64,000 nt of DNA from the NCBI GenBank assembly GCA_052379645.1, contig JBQSYU010000001.1; one strand, 5' to 3'. Every line of letters begins with the position of its first letter. The first letter of the stretch is position 1. The stretch is from Arthrobacter_H sp030452125 (GTDB lineage Bacteria > Actinomycetota > Actinomycetes > Actinomycetales > Micrococcaceae). The notes under the pieces were generated by a model. The model did not search any database. It was not told the origin of the DNA and saw only the letters and a program-made list of their open reading frames with translations. The position numbers were made by a program, and so were the translations under genes. This document shows, piece after piece, positions 1 to 8,127 of this stretch.

Positions 1-324
1 GTCGTCCCCCACGGCGACGAGCAGTCCCGTGTCCTTCGCCGGCTGGACCAGCAGGCGGTCGAAGACGGGCATGAGCGAGACCAGCGGGTGGCTGCGTCGG
101 ACATCGGCGAGCTGAGGATCGCTCAACCCGTGGCGGGCGGCGGCCCCGGAGGGGTCGTCGTGGAAACCCAACGAACGGATCCATGAGTCATGGACGACCG
201 GACGCAGCCGGGGGAACCCGGGGTCCTGCACCCCCGCGGGCAGGGGTTGCCCCGAGGACAACCGGGCGTGGGCGCGCTCCGCGGAGCGTTGCCATCCCGG
301 CGATGCCGGTGACGTCCAGGCCAT
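1..324 (-). CDS. GAF-domain (AcoR/Fis-type) transcriptional regulator, N-terminal part, truncated by the window edge
   Basis: An open minus-strand frame runs from ATG at 322-324 off the left edge (108 codons visible). The visible protein has the N-terminal layout of GAF-containing activators of acetoin/diol catabolism genes: a segment with SWIRSLGFHDDP (about residues 57-68), then GLSDPQLADVRRSHPLVSLM leading into the first GAF strand, DTGLLVAVGDD. In this family that segment is followed by the rest of the GAF domain, sometimes an AAA+ domain, and a Fis-type HTH; all of that would lie left of the window. The start is supported by absence of a stop and by family fit; the RBS (GGTGG) is weak. 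The effector and target genes cannot be read here. Family assignment is moderate, specific role unknown. Confidence 0.6.
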   Translation of the reverse strand, partial: MAWTSPASPGWQRSAERAHARLSSGQPLPAGVQDPGFPRLRPVVHDSWIRSLGFHDDPSGAAARHGLSDPQLADVRRSHPLVSLMPVFDRLLVQPAKDTGLLVAVGDD

Positions 325-470
325 GAGGCAATACCACCCTGACTGTGAAGGTGCGCGGCGGTCCGCACTCGCCACGGGCACCGGGGACCAGAACCACGGA
401 TGTGGCCCATGACACACAGTCTAGGTTCACGTCCCCGACCTTGTCTAGCGGCGCGGATGCCGAGGGGACT

Positions 471-953
471 CTACGGCGTGGAACCCCCGTCGGGGTCCTC
501 GGGCGCCTCGGGGTACACGTCGAGAAACCGACGCAAGGTCTGCAGGAAGGTGGCGGCATCGTCGGGTCCCAGCTGCTGCAGTGCTGTTTCGTAGGCGCCC
601 AGGCTCGTGACCAGGTCCTCCTCGAAGGCCGCCACTCCCGCGGGGGCCGAGAAGAAGACGTAGGCGTTCCCTCCTTCCGGGCGTGAACGTCCCAGCAGTC
701 CAGCGGCATGCGCCGCGTTGACCTGACGGTTCACGGTGGATTGCTCCAGCCGGAGGCTGTCGGCAATCTCACGCAGGGTCCGATGCCGGCCGTCGGAAAA
801 CAGCCACAGGATGCGCAATTCGGAGGTGCTCAAATGCAGCTGGGCCTCCAGGGCCCGGCGTTGCAGATCAAGGCTCGCGAGATAACTGGCCAGCAGTCGG
901 GCCCGCGATACGCCGCCCGCCTCGGGCAGTGGCCACCGGTCACCCATTCTCAT
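471..953 (-). CDS. MarR-family transcriptional regulator
   Basis: A 160-residue protein with the winged-helix layout of MarR regulators. The HTH core lies at about residues 45-85 (LSTSELRILWLFSDG, then LREIADSLRLEQSTVNRQVN) and is followed by a wing (GRSRPEGGNAYVFF). The long terminal helices would form the dimer. It is divergent from an MFS exporter gene, with about 110 bp between the start codons that holds a 38-bp dyad at 991-1028. That arrangement is typical of a MarR repressor that controls itself and the neighbouring pump. The ligand is unknown. Confidence 0.85.
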   Translation of the reverse strand: MRMGDRWPLPEAGGVSRARLLASYLASLDLQRRALEAQLHLSTSELRILWLFSDGRHRTLREIADSLRLEQSTVNRQVNAAHAAGLLGRSRPEGGNAYVFFSAPAGVAAFEEDLVTSLGAYETALQQLGPDDAATFLQTLRRFLDVYPEAPEDPDGGSTP

Positions 954-990
954 CTCCGCATCGTGTCGATTAGGTACACCTCTTCCAACA

Positions 991-1028
991 TGTGTATTCT
1001 ACATATCTTAGCTTATGTAACTTACACA
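991..1028. promoter_or_regulatory. Nested inverted repeat, candidate MarR operator
   Basis: Two concentric inverted repeats share one centre at 1009.5. The outer arms are TGTGTA (991-996) and TACACA (1023-1028); the inner arms are TACATA (1000-1005) and TATGTA (1014-1019). The block is AT-rich within GC-rich DNA and lies between the divergent marR and MFS genes, so it probably overlaps both promoters. Binding by the adjacent MarR protein is inferred. Confidence 0.6.
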
Positions 1029-1065
1029 CCCAGGTGGGGTCGGGCCCACGCAACGAAAGAAGTAC

Positions 1066-2552
1066 ATGGAAGAATCAACGTCCACCGTCAACACCCCCCC
1101 AGGAAGAATCCTCGGGCATGGCCCGGCATCCCCTGCTGGCGGTCGTCGTGCTCGGCTTCTCAAGCCTCTGTGCGGCCCTCACACAGTCGCTGGTCATCCC
1201 GATCCAGCCGGACCTGCCCGCCTTGCTGGACACCTCCGGGAGCAACGCCGCCTGGGTCGTCACCGCCACGCTCCTGGGCGGGGCCGTCGCCATGCCGGTG
1301 GCCGGCCGCCTGGCCGACATCAAGGGCAGGAAACCCGTTCTGGTGGTCTCCGCGCTCACCTTGCTGCTCGGCTCGCTCGTGGCCGCCGTTTCCAACGCCT
1401 TCATCCTCGTGGTCATCGGCCGGGTCCTGCAGGGACTGGCCATGGGATACATCCCGGTGGCCATCAGCTTCGCCCGCGAACTCTCGGCTCCCCGGATGAG
1501 GAATGCCGCGGTGGCCGGGATCAGCGCGACCCTGGGCGTCGGGGGCGCCCTCGGCCTGCCCCTGGCCGCGTGGATCTCGCAGGAATACAACTGGCACGCC
1601 CTCTTCTGGCTGACGGCCGGACTGGGCCTCGTGGTCACCGTGCTCTCCGCCACGGCGTTGCCCCACCGGGCCATCCAGCACCCCGCCACCTTCGACGCCA
1701 TCGGCGCCCTGGGTCTGGCGGCAGGCATCGTCGGCATCCTGGTCGGCGTCTCGAAGGGCAACGACTGGGGCTGGCTCTCCATCGGAACCCTCGGCGCGAT
1801 CGTCGGCGGCCTGCTGGTGCTGGCGTTGTGGGGGGGTCTACGAACTCCGGCATGACGAACCGCTGGTGGATCTACGCTCCACGGCCCGCCGCCCGGTCCT
1901 GCTCACGAACATCGCCGCGGTCCTGATGGGCTTCGGCATGATGGCCCAGTCCATCGTGATCCCGCAGCTGCTCGAGATGCCCTCCTCCACCGGCTTCGGC
2001 CTGGGCCAGAGCGTCCTGGAAGCGGGCCTCTGGATGGCACCGGGCGGACTGATGATGCTGCTGTTCTCACCGATCTCGGCCGGGTTGATGACGCGGTTCG
2101 GCGGGCGCACGACGCTGGCCCTGGGGGCCTTCGTCATGGCCGCCGGCTACGGCTTCGCGTTCCTGCTCACCGACGCCCCCTGGCAGCTCATGCTCGCCTC
2201 CTGCATCGCCTGCGCCGGCATCGGCATCGGTTACGCGGCGATGCCGATGCTCGTCATGGACAACCTGCCGGCCGCCGAGGCCGGATCCGGGGTGGGCGTC
2301 AATGCCCTGATGCGCTCCATCGGCACCACCAGCGCCGCCGCGGTGATGGCCATCGTCCTGACCAGCAATTCGGTCACGCTGTCCCCGGGGACCACCCCGG
2401 TCCCCACGCAGGACGCCTTCAGCCTGTGCTTCCTGATCGGCGCGCTGGCCGCCGTGGCCGCCGGTGCCGTCACCCTGACCATTCGTCGTCGCCCCCTGTT
2501 CGAGGCGACGCCCGAGGAGTCCGAAAAGGTCCCGGAACCGGCAGGCGTCTGA
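1066..2552 (+). pseudogene. MFS drug-efflux transporter (14-TM type), disrupted by two frameshifts
   Basis: Two consecutive reading frames encode the halves of one major-facilitator exporter. The first half has a motif-A loop (GRLADIKGRKPVL) and the TM helices up to about 1830; the second half, ending at 2552, carries the remaining helices. The break is at a run of seven G (1830-1836): removing one G joins the frames as LWGVYELRHDEPLVDL. A second probable slip is in a run of seven C (1094-1100). Removing one C links ATG 1066, which has a GAAAGAAG ribosome site, to the body of the protein. With both corrections the span is 495 codons (494 aa), the normal size for a 14-TM exporter. As written, only a fragment from ATG 1118 or 1066 could be made. 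It is divergent from the MarR gene. Assembly error and true decay cannot be told apart here. Confidence 0.75.
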
Positions 2553-2713
2553 TCCTGCCGCCGGCAGCCTGCACCGCAGGCCGCCGGCGGCAGGACCCGG
2601 GGGGACCACCCACGTCCCCGCCGAGACCCCTGCCCATGAAACCCGGCTTGTGTCGGCCACTTCCCGTCGCCTACCATGTCGCTTTCGATCCGTTGAATGC
2701 TCAGGAGAAACAC

Positions 2714-3013
2714 ATGGCTGTTGAATACGATGAGGTCCGTCCCGACGTTGCCGAACGTGACGAGGAAACCCTCAAGCAGGTCAAGCAGATTGACGCGCCC
2801 AACAAGAAGACCGCGGTCGAGGAGCTGGACGAGGAAGAGCCCCTTGATGGCGACGAACTGCCCGGAGCCATCATCGACGAGGAGCTCGTCGTCCAGGTGC
2901 GTCCACAGGCCCAGGACGAGTTCACCTGTGGTGAGTGCTTCCTAGTTCGCTACCGGTCTCAGCTGTCCCGCGAGAAGGACGGCATGATGATCTGCAAGGA
3001 ATGCGACGGCTGA
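2714..3013 (+). CDS. DUF4193 domain-containing protein
   Basis: A 99-residue acidic protein matching the actinobacterial DUF4193 family: a long acidic N-terminal half (DELDEEEPLDGDELPG type sequence, residues about 35-55) and a C-terminal zinc-ribbon-like pair of CxxC knuckles (CGEC at about 74-77 and CKEC at about 95-98). The start at 2714 is fixed by AGGAGAAAC directly upstream; longer in-frame starts lie in noncoding-like sequence. The family is conserved and highly expressed in Micrococcales, but its function is unknown. It is monocistronic, and an 8-bp stem (3031-3052) follows the stop. Confidence 0.85.
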   Translation: MAVEYDEVRPDVAERDEETLKQVKQIDAPNKKTAVEELDEEEPLDGDELPGAIIDEELVVQVRPQAQDEFTCGECFLVRYRSQLSREKDGMMICKECDG

Positions 3014-3074
3014 TCACCGCCGGAAGGAATTCCACCGTCCGCGAACGGTGGAGCCGCTGCCCGGAGCGGGTAGC

Positions 3075-3242
3075 TCAGGCGGTGCAGGCCTCGTTGGAGC
3101 ACCCCGCATCCCTGCGGATCCAGTGCGCCTCGGCCGATCCGGTGTCCTCCCAGACGACATGTCGATGCTGGCCGCAGGAATCACAGGCCGGAGCCACGTA
3201 GGCGGCCTTCTCCGCATCGGTGTATGCACGGTAATCGCCCAT
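3075..3242 (-). CDS. Small cysteine-containing hypothetical protein
   Basis: A 55-residue protein that starts MGDYRAYTDAEKAAYVAPAC and contains CDSC (about residues 20-23) and two further C-terminal cysteines (GCSNEAC), a likely structural metal site. A GGAGG ribosome site five bases upstream (3245-3252 region) decides this start over a longer in-frame one at 3398. It is convergent with the DUF4193 gene. No family recognised. Confidence 0.6.
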   Translation of the reverse strand: MGDYRAYTDAEKAAYVAPACDSCGQHRHVVWEDTGSAEAHWIRRDAGCSNEACTA

Positions 3243-3325
3243 TGCTGCCTCCAGGTCTCGGTCGCTATGGCGCCACCATATGCCCGAACTCCGGCGGGCG
3301 GTACCCCCTCGGCAGCGGCGGAGGC

Positions 3326-4486
3326 TCAGCCCCGGTCGCGCAGGCGCATATAAAGATTGAACGCCGCGGCCACTGCCTTGTTCAGCGGGTAGTCCCACTC
3401 CCCCAGCGTCTGCACCACATCACAGCCCAGGGTGGTCTTGAACTGCGTCAGGCCGGCCAGGTGGTGTTCGTTGTCCAGCGTCGCAGAGACCCCGCCGAGG
3501 TCCAGGAACGTGCATCCTTCCGCCAGCGAATCGGTGATCATGCGGTGGATCAGCGCCTTGGGGGCATAGAGTTTGCGCTCCGCGCTCGAGGAGGCCCCAT
3601 AGGTGTACCAGGCACCCTGTCCGGTGCGGACTCGGATGGCCGCAGCCAGGTCCCGCCCCTCGTGGACGGCGAAGTAGACCGTGAAGGTGCCTGGCGCGTG
3701 GGCGTTCAGGGCCTTCATCATGGTGGTGAAGTAGCTCGCCGGACGCCCGGTGAAACCATCACGTTCGGCTGTTTCCTGGGACAACGCGTGGAACCGTTCG
3801 ATGTCGGCGATCCCCCCGACCTGGATCTCCAGCGGACCGGCGGCCGCCTTGCGGGCCTGCCGCCGGGAGTTCTGGTTCATCTGGGCCAGCACCCCGTCGA
3901 GGTCCAGCGCCTGGCCGTCGGCTGAGATCAACGGGATCCGTCCCGAGAACTCGGGCTGTCCGGCGGTGAAGTCCTCGCTGACCTCCTGCTTGGTCCAGCC
4001 CAGTCCGCGCAACTGCTCGGCGAGCGCGGCGGCCCGGTCATCGACCTGCAGAGGTTCGAGCTCGGTCACCAATGAATATCCGCCGGCTGCGAGGGCCTTC
4101 CGGACGGCGGCCGTCCCCCAGCTCCGGGTGATCACCGGCGGGCCCATGCGGACCAGGAACACCCGGCTGGCCTTGAAATGGGCCAGCATCGGCGTGGTGA
4201 TATCCGTCGGATCCAGTACGGACCAATCGGCAACGGGCCCCTCGGGCAGGTAGGCCAAGGTGTACTTCAGGACCGGGACCGGGCGGTGCAGCACCTGCAC
4301 CGACGCCCGCAGGGCGCCCTGTGGATCAAACCAGCCGAGGTACTCGGCGCGCCATTCGCTCTTGACCCCGGCCCAGGCCGGGAGCTGCATGAAGCTGGTC
4401 TCTGGAAATGAAGCAAGGTGCGCGAGGTGGTCGGCTGCGGGAATCTGGCGGACCGAAAGCTGGGTGGATGTCACGCAGGTCAGCAT
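3326..4486 (-). CDS. FemAB/FemX-family peptidoglycan interpeptide-bridge aminoacyltransferase
   Basis: A 386-residue protein with the double-GNAT layout of FemX/FemA/FemB enzymes, which add amino acids from aminoacyl-tRNA to the stem-peptide lysine of lipid II at the cytoplasmic membrane. Visible family features are the N-terminal FMQLPAWAGVK region, a central basic segment (MNQNSRRQARKA, about residues 215-226) and the C-terminal ALIHRMITDSLAEGCTFLDL and LDNEHHLAGLTQFKTTLGCD strands typical of the second GNAT fold. The start at 4486 is uncertain because ribosome sites are weak; GTG at 4474 is an alternative. Longer frames to 5185 run antisense to csoR and are rejected. It is divergent from csoR. 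The amino acid added (Gly, Ala, Ser or other) cannot be read. Confidence 0.8.
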   Translation of the reverse strand: MLTCVTSTQLSVRQIPAADHLAHLASFPETSFMQLPAWAGVKSEWRAEYLGWFDPQGALRASVQVLHRPVPVLKYTLAYLPEGPVADWSVLDPTDITTPMLAHFKASRVFLVRMGPPVITRSWGTAAVRKALAAGGYSLVTELEPLQVDDRAAALAEQLRGLGWTKQEVSEDFTAGQPEFSGRIPLISADGQALDLDGVLAQMNQNSRRQARKAAAGPLEIQVGGIADIERFHALSQETAERDGFTGRPASYFTTMMKALNAHAPGTFTVYFAVHEGRDLAAAIRVRTGQGAWYTYGASSSAERKLYAPKALIHRMITDSLAEGCTFLDLGGVSATLDNEHHLAGLTQFKTTLGCDVVQTLGEWDYPLNKAVAAAFNLYMRLRDRG

Positions 4487-4586
4487 AGCAATGCCTGGCG
4501 GCTCGTTTGCGGTCCCACTCCGCACGACGCGGCACCGCGATCCTGGACACCCCGGCGTCCATGCACCGCCGTCACCCCGGGTCCCC

Positions 4587-4631
4587 ATACCCCTATGGGG
4601 TACTTGACCAGATACCCTAGGGGGGTATAAA
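4587..4631 (+). promoter_or_regulatory. csoR promoter with two CsoR-type operator boxes
   Basis: A near-consensus sigma-A promoter has TTGACC (4604-4609), a 16-bp spacer and TATAAA (4626-4631). Two CsoR-like pseudo-palindromes flank it: ATACCCCTATGGGGTAC at 4587-4603, just upstream of the -35, and ATACCCTAGGGGGGTAT at 4612-4628, filling the spacer and overlapping the -10. Copper-free CsoR bound at the second box would block RNA polymerase. The expected start site (about 4638) is almost at the csoR ATG (4640). Confidence 0.8.
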
Positions 4632-4639
4632 TTGGCGTC

Positions 4640-4981
4640 ATGGACACCACCTTGCCGACCGCTGGCCAGCCAGCAGACGAACATCGCGAGCACGGCTACA
4701 CCGCCGATAAACAGGCCCTGCTCAAGCGGCTGGGCCGCGTCGAAGGGCAGGTCCGCGGGATCGCACGGATGGTGGACGAAGAAAAGTACTGCATCGATAT
4801 CCTCACCCAGATCTCGGCGATCAACGCGGCACTGCACAAGGTCAGCCTCGGCCTGGTCGAGGAGCACATCGGCCATTGCGTCGTCGGGGCCGCCCAGGAT
4901 TCGCTGGAGACCGGTGACCCGGAAATCGTCAACGACAAGGTCCGCGAGGCCTCGGCCGCTATCGGCCGCCTCCTCCGCTGA
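4640..4981 (+). CDS. csoR: Copper-sensing transcriptional repressor CsoR
   Basis: A 113-residue all-helical DUF156/CsoR protein. The Cu(I) ligand set is present: Cys in EKYCIDIL (about residue 51) and the His-x3-Cys pair in EEHIGHCV, matching the Cys-His-Cys site of M. tuberculosis CsoR. RLGRVEGQVRGIARM is the family signature. Apo-CsoR represses copper efflux genes and Cu(I) releases it. It is the first gene of csoR-copZ-copA, with two operator boxes in its own promoter. There is no leader or Shine-Dalgarno, so translation is probably leaderless. Confidence 0.95.
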   Translation: MDTTLPTAGQPADEHREHGYTADKQALLKRLGRVEGQVRGIARMVDEEKYCIDILTQISAINAALHKVSLGLVEEHIGHCVVGAAQDSLETGDPEIVNDKVREASAAIGRLLR

Positions 4982-5000
4982 CCCCCGAACAGGAGCATAA

Positions 5001-5222
5001 GTGAGCACCACCATCAGCATCACGGGCATGACCTGCACCCACTGCGTCGCCTCCGTCACCGAGGAACTCTCGGAGATCGAGGGCATCACCGGCGTCGAGG
5101 TCGATCTCGTCGCCGGAGGAGTCTCCACCGCACGCATCGAGTCCACCGGGCCGCTCGGTGAAGCGAGCCTCCAGGAGGCCGTCACCGAGGCCGGCTACGC
5201 CCTCGTCCCCACGAACACCTAA
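5001..5222 (+). CDS. copZ: Copper chaperone CopZ (heavy-metal-associated domain)
   Basis: A 73-residue single HMA domain with the metal loop GMTCTHC at residues 9-15 and a beta-alpha-beta-beta-alpha-beta pattern. It binds Cu(I) and passes it to CopA and probably to CsoR. The start is GTG 5001 with AGGAGCATAA upstream. It lies 19 bp after csoR and 24 bp before copA, so it is co-transcribed under CsoR control. Confidence 0.93.
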   Translation: MSTTISITGMTCTHCVASVTEELSEIEGITGVEVDLVAGGVSTARIESTGPLGEASLQEAVTEAGYALVPTNT

Positions 5223-5246
5223 GTCGTCCCCGCCAGGAGCATCACC

Positions 5247-7508
5247 ATGGAACAGCACGTCGACCGCACCACCGCTGAAGCCCGGGTCCTGGACCTGGAC
5301 ATCCAGGGGATGAGTTGCGCCTCATGCGTCTCACGGATCGAGCGCAAGCTGGGCAAGATCGAGGGCGTGGAAGCCAGCGTGAACCTGCCGCTGGAATCAG
5401 CGCGGGTCACCGCCCCGGCCTCGGTCAGCGACGCGGACCTGCTCACAGCGGTCGAGGCCGCCGGCTACGGCGCCTCGGTCAGGCAGGATCCACACCACCA
5501 CCCCGGGGCCGCTGCGCAGGACCACCCGGGCGACCCCGGCGAAGGCCCCGATCACCTGAACCACGGCGGAAGCGCCGAGGACCTGCGTCCGCGGCTGATC
5601 GGCGGGGCGATCTTCACCATTCCGCTGTTCCTGATCTCCATGGTCCCCGCCCTGCAGTTCCCCCATTGGGGCTGGGTGGCCCTGGTCTTGGCGACCCCGG
5701 TGACCTGGTGGTCGGCCTGGCCGTTCCACCGGGCCGCGGCGGTCAGCGCCCGGCACTTCTCCTCCACCATGGACACCCTGGTCTCCATCGGCGTGCTGGC
5801 CGCCTATCTCTTCTCCCTGTGGCAGCTGCTCCTGGACCCGGCCATGACCGCCGAGACCGGGATGGGCATGTCCGACCACCAGCTCTACTTCGAAACGGCC
5901 GGCGTCGTGGCCACCTTCCTACTGCTGGGCCGGTGGCTCGAGGCCCGCGCCAAGACCACCGCGGGCGATGCCCTGCAGTCGTTGCTGAGCCTGGGCGCCA
6001 AGGACGCCACCGTGCTGCGCGACGGTGCCGAAGTGCGCATCCCCGCCTCGGATCTGGTTCCCGGCGATGAGATCGTCGTGCGCCCCGGGGAGAAGATCGC
6101 CACCGACGGCTACATCCTCGAGGGGGAATCGGCCATCGACACCTCGCTGATCACCGGTGAATCCGCCCCCACCGACGTCGGCCCCGAGGACACCGTCACC
6201 GGCGCCACCATCAACACCTCGGGCCGGCTGCTGGTCCGGGCCACCCGGGTCGGCGCGGAGACGACGCTGGCCCAGATGGGCCGGATGGTCTCCGATGCCC
6301 AGACCGGCAAGGCGCCGATCGCCCGGCTGGCCGACCGGATCTCGGCGGTATTCGTCCCGATCGTGCTGGCCATCGCCGTGGTCACGTTCATCCTGTGGTT
6401 CACCCTGTCCGTGGACCTCCAGTCGGCCTTCACCGCGGCGGTATCCGTCCTGGTCATCGCCTGCCCCTGCGCCCTGGGTCTGGCCACCCCCATCGGCCTG
6501 CTCGTGGGTACCGGACGGGGTGCACAGCTGGGCATCCTCATCCGCGGGCCCCAGGTCCTGGAGGACACCCGCCGGGTCGATACCGTCCTGCTGGACAAGA
6601 CGGGAACCGTCACCGAAGGCCGGCTGGCCTTGGCCGACGTGATCGCCACCGCCGACGTCGACCGGGAAACCATCCTCGCCTTCGCCGGGGCCGCCGAATC
6701 CGGGTCCGAGCATCCGATCGCCCAGGCCATCACCGCGGCCGGCCGCGCCACCGGCACCATCTCCGCCTTCACCTCCTCCCCCGGAGGCGGGGTCCGCGCC
6801 ACCGTGGGTTCCTCCGTCGTGGTCGTGGGTTCACCCGCCTGGCTGGAGGACAACGGGACCGCGCCCGACGCCGCCTCGCTCACCGCCCTGTCCTCGGCCC
6901 GGAAACAAGGCACGACGGCGGTGCTGGTGGCCGTGGACAGCTCCGCCATCGGAGTGATCGGGCTGCGCGACACCGTCCGCGAATCCTCCCCGGCAGCGAT
7001 CAAACGCCTGCGCTTCCTCGGCTTGCGACCCATGCTCCTGACCGGGGACAACCAGGAGGTGGCCGCCCAGGTGGCCACCTCGGTCGGCATCGACCCGGCC
7101 GACGTCTTCGCCGGGGTCCTGCCGGCGGGCAAGGTCGACAAGGTGGCCGAAATGCAGGCCACCGGCGCCGTGGTGGCGATGGTCGGCGACGGCGTCAACG
7201 ACGCCCCGGCCCTGGCCCGGGCGGACCTGGGACTGGCCATGGGATCCGGAACCGACGTGGCCATCGAAGCGGCGGACATCACCGTGATGGGCAACGACCT
7301 GGCCCAGATTCCACAGGCCATCGAACTCTCCCGCAGAACGCTGGGCATCATCAGGACGAACCTGTTCTGGGCGTTCCTCTACAACACGATCGGCATCCCG
7401 GTCGCCGCCCTGGGGCTGCTCAACCCCATGATCGCCGGCGGTGCCATGGCGGCCAGCTCGGTGCTGGTGGTCCTGAACAGCCTGCGTCTGCGCGGCTTCG
7501 GGAAGTAG
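5247..7508 (+). CDS. copA: Cu(I)-translocating P1B-type ATPase
   Basis: A 753-residue copper-export ATPase. In order: one N-terminal HMA domain with GMSCASC (about residues 20-26); a His-rich linker around residues 90-115; the actuator domain with TGES; the transmembrane CPC metal site (ACPCALGLATP); the phosphorylation motif DKTGT; the SEHPIA nucleotide-binding motif; and the hinge GDGVNDAP, with a final helix pair ending MAASSVLVVLNSLRLR. All catalytic residues are intact. It exports Cu(I) across the membrane at the cost of ATP. It is the last gene of the CsoR-regulated operon. The start ATG 5247 has AGGAGCATCACC upstream. The His-rich linker may add metal-buffering sites. Confidence 0.95.
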   Translation: MEQHVDRTTAEARVLDLDIQGMSCASCVSRIERKLGKIEGVEASVNLPLESARVTAPASVSDADLLTAVEAAGYGASVRQDPHHHPGAAAQDHPGDPGEGPDHLNHGGSAEDLRPRLIGGAIFTIPLFLISMVPALQFPHWGWVALVLATPVTWWSAWPFHRAAAVSARHFSSTMDTLVSIGVLAAYLFSLWQLLLDPAMTAETGMGMSDHQLYFETAGVVATFLLLGRWLEARAKTTAGDALQSLLSLGAKDATVLRDGAEVRIPASDLVPGDEIVVRPGEKIATDGYILEGESAIDTSLITGESAPTDVGPEDTVTGATINTSGRLLVRATRVGAETTLAQMGRMVSDAQTGKAPIARLADRISAVFVPIVLAIAVVTFILWFTLSVDLQSAFTAAVSVLVIACPCALGLATPIGLLVGTGRGAQLGILIRGPQVLEDTRRVDTVLLDKTGTVTEGRLALADVIATADVDRETILAFAGAAESGSEHPIAQAITAAGRATGTISAFTSSPGGGVRATVGSSVVVVGSPAWLEDNGTAPDAASLTALSSARKQGTTAVLVAVDSSAIGVIGLRDTVRESSPAAIKRLRFLGLRPMLLTGDNQEVAAQVATSVGIDPADVFAGVLPAGKVDKVAEMQATGAVVAMVGDGVNDAPALARADLGLAMGSGTDVAIEAADITVMGNDLAQIPQAIELSRRTLGIIRTNLFWAFLYNTIGIPVAALGLLNPMIAGGAMAASSVLVVLNSLRLRGFGK

Positions 7509-7558
7509 CCGGGGCCCTCCCTTCCAGGGCTTTGTGCCAGCATTTTCCGACGCGGCAA

Positions 7559-7581
7559 CTTGTTTGCTTACCCTAAACAAG
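7559..7581. promoter_or_regulatory. Inverted repeat, candidate operator of the MarR/MFS operon
   Basis: CTTGTTT (7559-7565) and AAACAAG (7575-7581) form a perfect 7-bp inverted repeat 40 bp before the GTG of the MarR gene. An overlapping CTTAC/GTAAG pair lies at 7567-7571 and 7581-7585. Size and position fit autoregulation by the downstream MarR protein. The binding is inferred. Confidence 0.55.
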
Positions 7582-7620
7582 TAAGTTATCGTGGTCCGGT
7601 AGCAACGCAAGGAGCCAATA

Positions 7621-8127
7621 GTGATCAATGACCAAGAAGCCGGCAAGATCCTCTCGGAAATGGTGCAGACCAGTCGGACTTTCCGCCTGGCCGGCCAACG
7701 CAATAAGGACCAGAGCTTCACGGGGACCAGGTTCGGATTCCTGCAGCATCTGCGCCACCGTGACGCCCGTTTGGGTGAGCTGGCGTCCCAGCTTTTCGTC
7801 TCGGCACCCGTGGCCTCGCGGGCCGTGGACTGTCTGGAAGCCGACGGACTGGTCGGGCGCCGCCCCGATCCCGAGGACGCCCGGGCCCAGCTCATCTCCA
7901 TCACCGACCACGGGCGAACGAAGCTCACCGACAGTGAAACGCACGCCGTACGCCGGTTCGCCGCCTCCCTGACCGACTGGTCCACGGAGGACGCCGAACA
8001 GGCCATCAACCTCCTGCAACGCCTGAACCTGCACCTGGAAGAAATCACCAGGGACCCCGAACTTCATGGACCCCACGGGGCCGACAAGCTAACCACCTCC
8101 GACACCGGAAGCGAGTTGATGGGATGA
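7621..8127 (+). CDS. MarR-family transcriptional regulator of the downstream exporter operon
   Basis: A 168-residue MarR protein with an HTH (LGELASQLFVSAPVASRAVD, about residues 57-76), a wing carrying the family motif RRPDPEDARAQLISITDHG, and terminal dimerisation helices. The start is GTG 7621 after a GGAG site (7611-7614). Its stop overlaps the ATG of the MFS exporter (ATGA), so the two are translationally coupled. A 7-bp inverted repeat at 7559-7581 is a candidate operator. It probably senses a toxic substrate of the exporter; the ligand is unknown. Confidence 0.88.
   Translation: MINDQEAGKILSEMVQTSRTFRLAGQRNKDQSFTGTRFGFLQHLRHRDARLGELASQLFVSAPVASRAVDCLEADGLVGRRPDPEDARAQLISITDHGRTKLTDSETHAVRRFAASLTDWSTEDAEQAINLLQRLNLHLEEITRDPELHGPHGADKLTTSDTGSELMG

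Noticed and set aside
2426..3013. Longer start for the DUF4193 protein
   Set aside because: The extension overlaps the exporter end and noncoding sequence; AGGAG sits before ATG 2714.
3326..5185. Extension of the FemAB-type gene to 5185
   Set aside because: The extra 233 residues run antisense to csoR and copZ; the FemAB fold begins near 4486.
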